Below are positions 1 to 8,652 of a DNA stretch of 64,000 nt, piece by piece. This stretch comes from Acinetobacter sp. ANC 4805. Lineage in GTDB: Bacteria; Pseudomonadota; Gammaproteobacteria; Pseudomonadales; Moraxellaceae. The notes under the pieces are model-generated. The model was not told the DNA's origin. It saw only the letters and a program-made list of their open reading frames with translations, and did not search any database. Location of the stretch: positions 1 to 64,000 of the forward strand of contig NZ_JAKZGD010000013.1 of the NCBI RefSeq assembly GCF_022549495.1. The letters are read 5' to 3'. Within the stretch, counting starts at the first letter, position 1, and the number at the start of each line of letters is the position of its first letter. Both the position numbers and the translations under genes were made by a program.

Positions 1-51
1 TAATCGTTTGAATTCCTTATCATTAAATCGTGTTAAATTTTCATATCTCAT
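1..51 (-). mobile_element. Probable transposase start, truncated by window edge
   Basis: An ATG on the minus strand at 51 opens a frame with no stop down to base 1, reading MRYENLTRFNDKEFKRL. A short aromatic/Leu-rich start followed by EFKRL resembles, from memory, the N-terminus of IS5-family (IS427-like) transposases common in Acinetobacter. On the minus strand the stretch 90-76 (GATCTCTTGCGAAAG) could be the left end of such an element. There is no good Shine-Dalgarno sequence and only 17 residues are visible, so this is a tentative call. Bases 52-210 hold nothing else I recognise. Confidence 0.38.
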
Positions 52-210
52 CTGATCAGTATAAAACATTTCTTACTTTCGCAAGAGATCTATTAGAAAT
101 TAAATATTTTTTAGGATGGCTTAATAGTTATTTTCAAAATCCCTAATCAATAGAAAGAAAACAACTTGATTAACATCAAAATCTTTATACCAATTAAACA
201 AAATAAAAAT

Positions 211-1710
211 CTAAAAATTATCAGGATTTTCCAAACGTCGTACTTCTTCTCGTTTATTAGGATGATGTACAGTTGCTACACCATCATCAGATTTTTTATC
301 TAATAGAATCTCAGGATTATAGATTGTTATGGTTTCTTTACCGAATGCATCCTCACCAACAATGTACTTAAAACCTCGTCGATTCATCTTATTACACAGC
401 TGTTGATAAAACCCCTTAAACCCTTCTTTTTGCTCATCAGGGTTATAATAAAAAGTATTCATCACTGCTGGCAGCCCCAAGCCACATACAACACCAGATA
501 ACAGCACAGTAATGAATGTATATCCAATCAGAATGCTACTATATGCATTCAACTCAGGAATGTTTGCAACGGCTAAGATCAATGCCAGTGAAATTCCACC
601 ACGAACACCTCCCCATGACAAAATAGTTAAGCTTCCGTTGTAGCTTTTATTACGAAATGACGGAAATAAGGCAAAAGCTGAAAAGTTTGCTGCAAATCTA
701 GATAGATGAAGAATCAAGAAGGAAATAATCCCGCCAATAATCAAATTTATACTTAAATCTAGAATAAAAAGCTCTAAACCAATCAATGTGAAAAGAAATG
801 AATTAATAATTCCTTCTACTGTATGCCAGAAATGATTGACCTCACGAATTTCTCGTTGTTCACGGATTTCTTGCCATTTATTACCCACAATTAAACCACC
901 AATCACACAAGCAATTGGTGCAGAAGCATGTGCAAATAAGGCAACTAAATACGAACCACTAGCAAGCAATGCTGTCGTTAAAATTAACGACTCCATCTCA
1001 TGCTTACCACGTAACAAACGCAAAATACCAAAACCGAAAGCAAAACCAATAATGACCGCAACAAAAATTTCATATAATAATGTTTCAACTGTTGCCACTA
1101 ATGAAAAGTGTTCACCTTGTAAAACTTTCAATAAAGTCATAAATAAGGCAATACACATCGCATCATTAAATAAGGATTCACCCTCAAGTTTTACAATCAG
1201 ATGATGCGGTGCCCGAATAGAACTTAATACACCTTTAATTCCAATCGGATCTGTTGCCCCTAAAGCTGCACCTAATAATAATAAAACAGAAATTGGAACA
1301 GGATAACCTACAGCCCATTGGAATAAATACAATATTCCTGCATAAAAACCAGCACATAATACCAATGCAATCGTCGCCAATATACTGATTGGCTTCCAAT
1401 AATTACGTAAATCTGAAATTTTAAATTTTAATGCCGATGAAGTTAAAATAAAGCAAATAACACCATTAATTAAAAAATCATAAAAATCTATTTCACGTAC
1501 TGCAGCTTCAATATTATGAATATTAATCGTCACAAATTCATTACTATTTAATAAACTCGCGCCCCACTGCAAAATAAAAACAAAAATTGCAGATACAATT
1601 GGAACACCAATTGCTTGAGGAAATCCTAAAATCCGTTTATTAAAAATGGTGGTTGCAATGGATAATGCAAAAATTACGGTGAGTGCCTGTAATAGAAAAT
1701 AATTACCCAT
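211..1710 (-). CDS. CPA1-family cation:proton antiporter
   Basis: Integral inner-membrane Na+(K+)/H+ antiporter of the monovalent cation:proton antiporter-1 (NhaP) family, expected to exchange cytoplasmic cations for protons. The 499-residue protein is made of about twelve hydrophobic segments up to about residue 410, followed by a hydrophilic C-terminal tail of about 80 residues. Two family hallmarks are visible: GATDPIGIKGVL in the first third, with the ATDP ion-binding aspartate, and LEGESLFNDA just after it. The gene stands alone on the minus strand, separated by about 260 bp from the metallopeptidase gene. Ion selectivity cannot be read from sequence. Family assignment is firm; the physiological role (pH, Na+ or K+ homeostasis) is inferred. 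Confidence 0.9.
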   Translation of the reverse strand: MGNYFLLQALTVIFALSIATTIFNKRILGFPQAIGVPIVSAIFVFILQWGASLLNSNEFVTINIHNIEAAVREIDFYDFLINGVICFILTSSALKFKISDLRNYWKPISILATIALVLCAGFYAGILYLFQWAVGYPVPISVLLLLGAALGATDPIGIKGVLSSIRAPHHLIVKLEGESLFNDAMCIALFMTLLKVLQGEHFSLVATVETLLYEIFVAVIIGFAFGFGILRLLRGKHEMESLILTTALLASGSYLVALFAHASAPIACVIGGLIVGNKWQEIREQREIREVNHFWHTVEGIINSFLFTLIGLELFILDLSINLIIGGIISFLILHLSRFAANFSAFALFPSFRNKSYNGSLTILSWGGVRGGISLALILAVANIPELNAYSSILIGYTFITVLLSGVVCGLGLPAVMNTFYYNPDEQKEGFKGFYQQLCNKMNRRGFKYIVGEDAFGKETITIYNPEILLDKKSDDGVATVHHPNKREEVRRLENPDNF

Positions 1711-1971
1711 ACAACATCTTGTTTACTCTCAATAAATTACTTTACTAAAATTTAGTATTCATAAAATTTATGCGTGAATGATTCTATAGTTGAATGGAAA
1801 ATAAACATCTATACGGCAATTCATTTATCGTTATTGAGCAATAAATGATTGAGATACAGTAATAATAGACTCATCATCCTCAGTTCAGTATAGACCAAAT
1901 AATTTTACGTTATTTTTTCTTGTCATTCGTATATCTTCCGTATAAAAATCAAGGATAAATATCAATCACTT

Positions 1972-2865
1972 TTATTTAAAAGTATCACATTGATTGATAT
2001 CACCCGATTTTAAACCTGATTCAAACCAATGCATGCGCTGTTCACTACTACCATGTGTAAAGCTATCTGGTACAACTTGCCCTGTAGCTCGGCGTTGTAA
2101 GTAATCATCGCCAATTTTCTCCGCAGCATCCATCGCTTCCACAATATCTCCTTGCTCTAAAAATTGGGTGCGCTGCTGATTTTGATGTGCCCAAACACCA
2201 GCAAAACAATCTGCTTGTAATTCCAAACGGACAGACAGCTGATTTCCTTGTTTTTGACTAGATTTTGATCTGGCTTGTTGAATTTGACCAGAAATGCCCA
2301 ATAAATTTTGAACATGATGTCCGACTTCATGGGCAATCACATAAGCTTGAGCAAAATCTCCAGCTTGATCTTGACGAGCAAGTTCAGTTTGATTCTGCTC
2401 ACCTGAAATACCCATTTGCTGACGCATCTCTTGAAAGAAAGCTGTATCAATATAAATTTTCTGATCTGCTGGGCAATAAAATGGTCCCATCGCTGCTTGT
2501 GCTGTGCCACACCCTGATTTAACGACACCACTAAATAAAACCAAATGCGGTGCTTTATAAGTCACACCCAGTTGTTGGAAAATCGGTGTCCACGTATCCT
2601 CGGTATCAGCAAGAATAGTTCCAACAAAATCACTCGCCTCTTTCTGCTCAGCCGTTAAATTTTGTGGTGCAGTACCTTGCTGTGAAGATTGCGCACTAGT
2701 GACCGCTTGAGTTGCTTGATAGGCCTGTTGTGGATCAACGCCAAAGAATTTCCATGCAATAAAAGCCACAACTAAACCTAAAATGCTAATACCACCTGCT
2801 TTTGCTCCGCCACCACCACGACGATCTTCAACATTGGTACTGACACGACGACCTTTCCAACGCAT
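1972..2865 (-). CDS. ypfJ: YpfJ-type neutral zinc metallopeptidase
   Basis: Putative membrane-anchored zinc metallopeptidase of the YpfJ/KPN_02809 family (297 aa). The start has the family's typical WKGRR-xSxNVEDRRG segment, then a Gly-rich stretch and one membrane segment at about residues 27-43, placing the catalytic domain in the periplasm. The zinc motif HEVGH is at residues 179-183, and RLELQADCFAGVW about 35 residues later supplies the downstream acidic ligand region. A Ser/Gln-rich linker (about 48-75) joins membrane segment and protease domain. It lies 38 bp downstream of the DUF808 gene on the same strand and may be cotranscribed with it. The substrate of this family is not known to me. 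Confidence 0.88.
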   Translation of the reverse strand: MRWKGRRVSTNVEDRRGGGGAKAGGISILGLVVAFIAWKFFGVDPQQAYQATQAVTSAQSSQQGTAPQNLTAEQKEASDFVGTILADTEDTWTPIFQQLGVTYKAPHLVLFSGVVKSGCGTAQAAMGPFYCPADQKIYIDTAFFQEMRQQMGISGEQNQTELARQDQAGDFAQAYVIAHEVGHHVQNLLGISGQIQQARSKSSQKQGNQLSVRLELQADCFAGVWAHQNQQRTQFLEQGDIVEAMDAAEKIGDDYLQRRATGQVVPDSFTHGSSEQRMHWFESGLKSGDINQCDTFK

Positions 2866-2903
2866 AGCTACCTCATATCATTATGATGATGACAATTTTT
2901 GAA

Positions 2904-3827
2904 TTAAGCAGATGCTTTTGACCACACTTTCTGAATCAACATAACAATCATTAACACGATTGCACCTGCAATAAAACCAATTCCTAAATTCAGTAATGTC
3001 GGAGTCAATGCACCAATAATTGAACCAAAACTTGGGATTAACTCTAAATGATCAACTGTTTCTTCTGTAAAATGATGTAAGAAAGGGATGGTATGCGAAA
3101 TAATTCCACCACCGACCAAGAACATAGCAATTGTTCCAACAATTGATAATGTTTTCATCAGCACTGGAGCAAATGCAAGTAAAGCGCGACCAACTCTATT
3201 TTTAAATTCAGATGCTTGTTGTGTTAAATATAAGCCTAAATCATCAATTTTCACAATCATTGCAACAAAACCATAAACACCAATCGTCATCGCTATGGCA
3301 ATCACACTTAATACAGATACTTTGGTCATAAACGCTGCTGTAGCAACAGTACCCAATGAAATCACCACAATTTCAGCAGACAAAATAAAATCAGTACGAA
3401 TCGCACCTTTGATTTTTTCTTTTTCGAACTTGTCTAAATCAATTTCAATTTGTTGCAAACTTGCGCTAGCTTCTTCAGCAGTTTTCGCTTTTTTATGATG
3501 TAGCATGTGTACAACTTTTTCCACGCCTTCATAACATAAAAATAAACCACCAATCATAAGCAATGGGTTAATTAACCAAGGTGCAACTACACTGATCAGT
3601 AGTGCTAATGGAACCAAAATTAATTTATTAACAAAAGAACCTTTGGCAACACTCCAAACAACGGAGAGCTCTCGATCTGCACGAACGCCACTAACCTGCT
3701 GGGCATTCAGTGCTAAATCATCACCCAATACCCCTGCGGTTTTTTTGGCTGCCATTTTACTCATGACCGCAACATCATCTAAAATCGTTGCGATATCATC
3801 GAGTAATAATAATAAACCACTCGCCAT
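2904..3827 (-). CDS. DUF808 family inner-membrane protein (YedI-like)
   Basis: Multi-spanning inner-membrane protein (307 aa) of the DUF808/YedI family. It begins with the conserved [20 protein letters not shown] segment, followed by a [18 protein letters not shown] block typical of the family, then several long hydrophobic stretches, including one near residues 75-100 and a cluster from about 145 to the C-terminus. A charged loop (about 108-140) separates the halves. The function is not established. It is divergent from trpS, so the approximately 190 bp between them must carry both promoters, and it is followed at 38 bp by the ypfJ-type gene. The assignment to family is confident; any transport role would be guesswork. 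Confidence 0.88.
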   Translation of the reverse strand: MASGLLLLLDDIATILDDVAVMSKMAAKKTAGVLGDDLALNAQQVSGVRADRELSVVWSVAKGSFVNKLILVPLALLISVVAPWLINPLLMIGGLFLCYEGVEKVVHMLHHKKAKTAEEASASLQQIEIDLDKFEKEKIKGAIRTDFILSAEIVVISLGTVATAAFMTKVSVLSVIAIAMTIGVYGFVAMIVKIDDLGLYLTQQASEFKNRVGRALLAFAPVLMKTLSIVGTIAMFLVGGGIISHTIPFLHHFTEETVDHLELIPSFGSIIGALTPTLLNLGIGFIAGAIVLMIVMLIQKVWSKASA

Positions 3828-4016
3828 TTTTATTTCCTAGTTTGTATTTATCGGCGTATTGTAAGGTGCATTTAAGTATTTTTTATATTCAAAAACAGAA
3901 ATTTCTTTGATTATTTTTTGTAGGCACGTTTTATTAGGTTTACCCGAATCATAACAATATGCCGTACAATATAGCGCATTGTATATTCATTAAATGATTA
4001 AATTTTGGAACATATC

Positions 4017-5030
4017 ATGAGTAATATTGATCAACGTCCAATTATTTTGACGGGCGACCGCCCTACTGGACAACTTCACCTTGGGCATTTTGTTGGTTCA
4101 TTGCGTTCTCGTGTAGGTTTACAAGACAGCCACCATCAACATCTCTTGCTCGCTGATGCTCAAGCACTTACAGATAATGCCGATAATCCAGATAAAGTTC
4201 GCAATAATATTCTTCAAGTTGCATTAGATTATTTAGCGGTTGGTATTGATCCAACAAAAACCACGATTTGTGTACAGTCATGTTTGCCTGCACTCAATGA
4301 ACTCACAATGCTATATCTAAACTTCGTGACTGTTGCACGTTTAGAGCGTAATCCAACGATTAAATCTGAAATTCAAATGCGTGGTTTTGAACGAGATATT
4401 CCAGCAGGATTTTTATGCTATCCCGTTGCTCAAGCCGCAGATATCACGGCATTTAAAGCAACTGTAGTACCTGTTGGTGAAGATCAAATCCCAATGATCG
4501 AACAAACCAATGAAATCGTGCGTCGTATTAACCGTCAAATCGGTCATGACTTATTGCCAGAATGCAAAGCCTTATTATCAAATATGGGACGCTTACCTGG
4601 TTTCGATGGTAAAGCAAAAATGTCTAAATCTTTAGGCAATACTATTGTGCTGAATGCTTCTGATAAAGACATTAAAAAAGCAGTCAATGCCATGTATACC
4701 GATCCAAATCACTTGCGCATTGAAGATCCAGGTCAAGTTGAAGGCAATATTGTATTTACCTATCTCGATGCTTTCGATACGAACAAAGAAGAAGTTGAGG
4801 AATTAAAAGCGCACTATCGTCGTGGTGGTTTAGGCGATGGCACGGTGAAAAAACGTTTAGAAGGTGTGCTTAAAGAACTCATCACTCCAATTCGTGAGCG
4901 TAGAGCCGAATTAGAAAAAGATCCTGACTACATTATGGATATTTTAAAACACGGCACAGATAAATGTCGCGATATTACCCAACAGACATTGGATGAAGTA
5001 AAAGCGGGTTTAGGCTTATTTAAATTCTAA
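4017..5030 (+). CDS. trpS: Tryptophanyl-tRNA synthetase
   Basis: Class I aminoacyl-tRNA synthetase that charges tRNA-Trp, cytoplasmic. The HIGH-type motif appears as GQLHLGHFVGSL near the N-terminus and the second signature as KMSKSLGN at about residue 203. GDRPTG and the GEDQIPMIEQTNEI region are typical of TrpRS. I start at ATG 4017 (MSNIDQRP, 337 aa) because GGAA lies six bases upstream; an in-frame TTG at 4005 would add four residues but has no ribosome-binding site. The gene is followed by a good terminator and then by an Aar-like sRNA. Divergent from the DUF808 gene. Confidence 0.97.
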   Translation: MSNIDQRPIILTGDRPTGQLHLGHFVGSLRSRVGLQDSHHQHLLLADAQALTDNADNPDKVRNNILQVALDYLAVGIDPTKTTICVQSCLPALNELTMLYLNFVTVARLERNPTIKSEIQMRGFERDIPAGFLCYPVAQAADITAFKATVVPVGEDQIPMIEQTNEIVRRINRQIGHDLLPECKALLSNMGRLPGFDGKAKMSKSLGNTIVLNASDKDIKKAVNAMYTDPNHLRIEDPGQVEGNIVFTYLDAFDTNKEEVEELKAHYRRGGLGDGTVKKRLEGVLKELITPIRERRAELEKDPDYIMDILKHGTDKCRDITQQTLDEVKAGLGLFKF

Positions 5031-5050
5031 TTTACGTTACTTTTACATTA

Positions 5051-5077
5051 AAAAGCCTATTTATTAGGCTTTTTTTA
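5051..5077 (+). terminator. Rho-independent terminator of trpS
   Basis: Stem AAAAGCCTA / TAGGCTTTT with a short AT loop, followed directly by a T-run, 20 bp after the trpS stop codon. Confidence 0.9.
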
Positions 5078-5184
5078 TTTAAGTATTTGATTTGAGTTCA
5101 ATTTAAGAACTTTTAAAACCCATCGTAAAACTAACATTTTTTGTCACTTATTAACATCTATTAACAGTACATTACAGGAATACC

Positions 5185-5326
5185 CATGAACTTCGTCATA
5201 CTTTTTTATATTATGGCGAAGTAGATTAGAAAACACTAATCTCATGACATTTCTCCTTTTAACCGAAACTGTTTTTACAGATTCGTAGTTCAACGCAATG
5301 ACTACCCCAATCATTGCGTTTTTTTT
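5185..5326 (+). ncRNA. aar: Aar-like small regulatory RNA
   Basis: A noncoding stretch made of consecutive perfect or near-perfect stems: 5191-5200 with 5212-5221 (10 bp, one G-U), 5224-5229 with 5236-5241 (GATTAG/CTAATC), 5264-5272 with 5277-5285 (CGAAaCTGT/ACAGaTTCG), and a terminator 5292-5301 with 5311-5320 (AACGCAATGA/TCATTGCGTT, 10 bp) ending in eight Ts. Between stems two and three lies an unpaired CU-rich segment, 5250-5260, containing TTTCTCCTTTT, which is complementary to Shine-Dalgarno sequences and is a likely target-pairing seed. From memory, an Hfq-dependent sRNA called Aar, linked to amino acid metabolism, was described in A. baylyi between trpS and sucD; the position here matches. 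The 5' end is approximate: transcription could begin up to 30 bp earlier, and no convincing promoter was found. Confidence 0.72.
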
Positions 5327-5447
5327 GTCTAAAAGAATATGAGCGATTTAGGTTGAAATTAAGCCAACTTAGATTTAATCTGATAACTAATTTATTTTTA
5401 TAAAAATTTTCTTAAATTATCTCTAAAATATATAAGAGTAGATAATC

Positions 5448-6092
5448 ATGATATGGGATTTATTAACACATCCATCGAATATTGTTTTTGGCATTTCCTT
5501 AGCATTATGTCTATTTATTGGTGTGCTTGAATTAATTTTATTATTACTTGGTGGAAGTTCTAGTTTTATTGACCAGTTCTTGCCAGATAGCCTCATAGAT
5601 GTTGATCATGCTGATGTGTCTATTGAACACACTGATGGATCTTTCACGCAATTCCTAGAATGGTTGTACCTAGGGAAAGTTCCTCTGCTTATTTGGTTAA
5701 TTATTTTTTTAACGATTTATGCACTTACTGGGCTAATTGTTCAGGATATTTTTTTTCATCTCACTGAACATTATTTATCCGCATGGATTATTTCACCTAT
5801 TTGCTTATTTCTATGTATGCCGATGGTGAGGGCGAGTGCAGCCCTGATTGCTAAAATTATTCCAAAAGATGAAACCACAGCAATCCACAGTGATGATCTG
5901 CTTGGTCGCACTGCACAAATCATTTTAGGAGAAGCAAAACCAAACTCTCCTGCCCAAGCCAAAGTCAAAGATCAATTTGGTCAAACCCATTATGTTTTGG
6001 TTGAGCCAGAGCTAGATATTGTTTTCCATCAAGGACAAGATGTGATTTTAACGCAAAGAACCAAAATTGGATTCCAAGCGATTACCACTTAA
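5448..6092 (+). CDS. yqiJ: YqiJ-like membrane protein with C-terminal NfeD-type OB fold
   Basis: Inner-membrane protein (214 aa) resembling E. coli YqiJ (DUF1449), the usual partner of the YqiK flotillin encoded next to it. Hydrophobic segments lie at about residues 12-38, 73-103 and 106-135; the segment between the first two is acidic and probably outside the membrane. The final 60 residues (from about LLGRTAQIILGEA) look like the small beta-rich OB-fold domain found in NfeD-like proteins. It is separated by 32 bp from the flotillin gene and almost certainly in one operon with it. NfeD/flotillin pairs are thought to organise membrane microdomains; the role here is inferred from that pairing. 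Confidence 0.8.
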   Translation: MIWDLLTHPSNIVFGISLALCLFIGVLELILLLLGGSSSFIDQFLPDSLIDVDHADVSIEHTDGSFTQFLEWLYLGKVPLLIWLIIFLTIYALTGLIVQDIFFHLTEHYLSAWIISPICLFLCMPMVRASAALIAKIIPKDETTAIHSDDLLGRTAQIILGEAKPNSPAQAKVKDQFGQTHYVLVEPELDIVFHQGQDVILTQRTKIGFQAITT

Positions 6093-6124
6093 TTTTTATA
6101 TATTTATGATATGAGGGACTTTAA

Positions 6125-7834
6125 ATGTTGAATTCAGCATTGACTGAAATTTTAATTATTACAGGTATTATTTTTGCAGCGCTTGTTTTTATTGGTGTTG
6201 TCATTGCCCGCCTATACACACGTTCAAGTAAAGAAGTTTCTTTTGTACGAACAGGCTTTGGTGGCGAAAAAGTGATTTTAAATGGTGGGGCAATTGTCCT
6301 CCCTGTTTTACATGAAATTATTCCAGTAAACATGAATACCTTACGTTTAGAAGTCAAACGTGCAGCCGATCAAGCCTTGATTACACGTGATCGTATGCGT
6401 GTCGATGTCATGGCTGAGTTTTATGTTCGTGTAAAGCCGATTGCTGAGTCAATTGCCACAGCAGCCCAAACGCTTGGGCGTAAAACCATGTCTCCACCAG
6501 AACTCAAAGATTTGGTTGAAGGTAAGTTCGTCGACTCTTTACGTGCCGTTGCTGCCGAAATGGCAATGGAAGAACTGCATGAGAAACGTGTTGATTTTGT
6601 TCAAAAAGTTCAACAAGTCGTATCAGAAGACTTATCTAAAAATGGTTTAGAACTTGAAACTGTTTCTTTGACAGGTTTAGACCAAACGAGTTTTAAATTC
6701 TTTAACCCTCAAAATGCCTTTGATGCGGAAGGCTTAACCAAACTCACTGAAACCATTGAAGATCGTCGTAAAAAACGTAACGACATTGAACAAGATGCTG
6801 ACTTGGCGATTCGTGCAAAAAACTTACAAGCTGAGCGCGCACGTTTAGAAATCTCTCGTGAAGAAGAATATGCCAAGTTACAACAAGAGCGTGAGATTTC
6901 AATTCGTAAAGCAGAACAAACTGCTGAAATCGCATCGCAAGAAGCAGGTAAAAAACGTGAAGCTGAAGAAGCACGCATTGCTGCGGAACGTGAAGTTGAA
7001 ATCAAACGCATCGCCTCTGCTCGTGATGTAGAAAATGAAAATATTTTAAAAGCCCAATTGATTCAGAAAGCACAAGTTGAACAAAAGAAAACCATTGAGC
7101 TGGCTGAGCAAGATCGTGCCATTGCGATTGCTGAAAAATCTCGTGCAGAATCAGAAGCCAAAGCACAAGCCGACAAAGCACGTGCAGAAGCAGTAAAAGC
7201 AGAAGAAGAAGTTGTGACTGTACGCGAAACTCAACGTGCCGAACGTCAAAAAGCGGTTGAACTGGTTGCTGCTAAACAAACTGCTGAGAAAGAGGCAATT
7301 GCGATTACCGTTGCTGCAGAGGCAGGTAAAAAAGCCGCTGCCGATGAAGCAGAAGCTGTACGTATCGCTGCCGAAGCGGATGCTGAAAAAATCCGCTTAA
7401 AAGCGAAAGGTGAGGCGGATGCAAAAATCTTGCTTGCCCAAGCTTTAGAGAAACAATATCAGGTTGATGCGGAAGGTGCTCGTGCAGTGAATGAAGCCGC
7501 CAATACTCTTTCTGCTGAACAGGTTGAAATGCAAGTTCGCTTGGCATTGCTTAAACATTTACCAGAGATCATTCGTGAAAGCGTTAAACCAATGGAAAAT
7601 ATTGATGACATCAAGATTTTACAGGTTAATGGTTTAAGTAACTTTGCAGGTGGCGGTACTGTCGGTAGTGATGGCACTGAAAATGGTCAAACGTCTTTGT
7701 CTGATCAAGTAGTGAATAGCGCCCTACGCTATCGTTCACAAGCACCACTCATTGATAGCTTAATGAATGAACTTGGCCTACAAGGTGGAGATATCAATGG
7801 TTTAACGCAAGGGTTAAAACCAAAAGCTGAATAA
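6125..7834 (+). CDS. yqiK: Flotillin-family (SPFH) protein, YqiK-like
   Basis: Membrane-microdomain scaffold of the flotillin/SPFH family (569 aa). One N-terminal membrane segment (about residues 7-29) is followed by an SPFH/band-7 domain (about 45-235; note SFVRTGFGGEKVILNGG and MNTLRLEV near its start) and a very long Ala/Glu/Lys/Arg-rich coiled coil (about 220-450). The C-terminal flotillin-type region contains AQALEKQYQVDAEGA. Start ATG is preceded by GAGGG at good spacing. Paired with the upstream yqiJ-like gene. The antisense ORFs across the coiled coil are shadows of its GC-poor, repetitive coding sequence. A terminator follows directly. Confidence 0.92.
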   Translation: MLNSALTEILIITGIIFAALVFIGVVIARLYTRSSKEVSFVRTGFGGEKVILNGGAIVLPVLHEIIPVNMNTLRLEVKRAADQALITRDRMRVDVMAEFYVRVKPIAESIATAAQTLGRKTMSPPELKDLVEGKFVDSLRAVAAEMAMEELHEKRVDFVQKVQQVVSEDLSKNGLELETVSLTGLDQTSFKFFNPQNAFDAEGLTKLTETIEDRRKKRNDIEQDADLAIRAKNLQAERARLEISREEEYAKLQQEREISIRKAEQTAEIASQEAGKKREAEEARIAAEREVEIKRIASARDVENENILKAQLIQKAQVEQKKTIELAEQDRAIAIAEKSRAESEAKAQADKARAEAVKAEEEVVTVRETQRAERQKAVELVAAKQTAEKEAIAITVAAEAGKKAAADEAEAVRIAAEADAEKIRLKAKGEADAKILLAQALEKQYQVDAEGARAVNEAANTLSAEQVEMQVRLALLKHLPEIIRESVKPMENIDDIKILQVNGLSNFAGGGTVGSDGTENGQTSLSDQVVNSALRYRSQAPLIDSLMNELGLQGGDINGLTQGLKPKAE

Positions 7835-7849
7835 ACATTGTTGATCTAT

Positions 7850-7881
7850 AAAGAGTCTTAGTAATAAGGCTCTTTTTTTCA
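7850..7881 (+). terminator. Terminator of the yqiJ-yqiK operon
   Basis: Stem AAAGAGTCTTA / TAAGGCTCTTT with one mismatch and a GTAA loop, followed by a T-tract, about 15 bp after the yqiK stop. Confidence 0.85.
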
Positions 7882-7951
7882 TCAAAAATTTATTTATTGT
7901 TGGGCTAGTTGTTTTGCTCCATATATGAAACGGTACAATGAGGCAAATATT

Positions 7952-8350
7952 TTAAGGAGTTATTTCTGCTAATCTTTTATCTAATTCAGCATCATTTCCA
8001 TCTAGTAAATGTGTACCTTCATAATAAAACTTACTAGAATATTTGCCATTATTATTAATAGCTATAAGCAAACCACACCAAACATTTCCAGAGCGTTTAG
8101 ATTCTTTATACAAATTATTGATTGCATCAAATAATTCCATAGAACCCCTTAATGGAGCAACTTTTGAATTATTATAAGGTTTCATCTCTCGACCAATCCA
8201 ACATTCAGCCGTAGACTTATTTCTTATTCCAATATCTTTATTTTCTAATCTTTCTGTGTAATAGACTATTCTTTCCCAATTTTTGGGAGCTACATATGCA
8301 ATCTCTTGAACAATTTGGTTCAAAAAATCTGCTTGATATAATAAATTCAC
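7952..8350 (-). CDS. YezG-like (DUF600) immunity protein, orphan
   Basis: A 132-residue protein resembling the YezG/DUF600 immunity family of polymorphic toxin systems: an N-terminal helix (LNQIVQEIAYVAPKNWERIVY), a central region with ELFDAINNLYKESKRSGN, and the beta-hairpin WCGLLIAINNNGKYSSKFYYE, matching the family pattern W-x-hydrophobic then GKF-x-x-x-Y-x-Y/E. The start is GTG at 8350, overlapping the TGA of an upstream toxin-like remnant as GTGA, so translation was probably coupled to that gene. The remnant carries two frameshifts, leaving this gene as the intact member. Family assignment is by pattern recognition only and needs a profile search; the coupling to a degraded frame is seen directly. 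Confidence 0.66.
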   Translation of the reverse strand: MNLLYQADFLNQIVQEIAYVAPKNWERIVYYTERLENKDIGIRNKSTAECWIGREMKPYNNSKVAPLRGSMELFDAINNLYKESKRSGNVWCGLLIAINNNGKYSSKFYYEGTHLLDGNDAELDKRLAEITP

Positions 8351-8547
8351 AATTTACCCACCACTCTATTTCCAAATGACGTATCTTCCCATTTTCCTCT
8401 TTCCACTGTTGCTCAATAAATTGGAGTAAGAGTCATTTTTAGCAACTACCACGCATTCCTTTATCCCTCTATAGCCGTAACAGTTAAATCATCATCATAA
8501 ATTGGAAGATCAAACTCATGATCTTTTAAGTTGCGACAATATAACAT
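8347..8547 (-). pseudogene. Frameshifted remnant, probably the C-terminus of a polymorphic toxin
   Basis: Reading the minus strand upstream of the immunity gene gives three successive coding-like segments in different frames: from ATG 8547 MLYCRNLKDHEFDLPIYDDD continuing to TAIEG and a TAA at 8463-8461; then GIKECVVVAKNDSYSNLLSN followed by SGK, whose frame ends at TAG 8368-8366; then GKWEDTSFGNRVVGKL ending in TGA 8349-8347. Joined, they make one continuous protein tail of about 65 residues, so two small indels have broken it (near 8465 and near 8400). The tail stops exactly on the start codon of the YezG-like gene, the usual toxin-immunity order. I cannot name the toxin domain. The rest of the toxin is not present upstream: the sucD terminator and sucD follow. 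Confidence 0.65.
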
Positions 8548-8601
8548 TTTAATTCATAACAAGTATTACTCAACACAGCGATATGCCAATAATCTCCCAA
8601 C

Positions 8602-8634
8602 AAAAAAACCCCAATGTTTCCATCAGGGTTTTTA
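8602..8634 (-). terminator. Terminator of sucCD
   Basis: On the minus strand AAAAACCCTG / TTGGGGTTTTTTT stem with a loop of about 10 nt, ending in a seven-T tract, 19 bp after the sucD stop codon. Confidence 0.85.
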
Positions 8635-8652
8635 AGATTAAAATCTAACGTA

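Noticed and set aside
1821..1852. ATTCATTTAT / ATAAATGATT imperfect hairpin upstream of the antiporter
   Set aside because: Imperfect, AT-only and without a T-run; not enough for a terminator or operator call.
6709..7677. Minus-strand ORFs opposite the flotillin gene
   Set aside because: Shadows of the Ala/Glu/Lys-rich coiled coil; no ribosome-binding sites or family resemblance.
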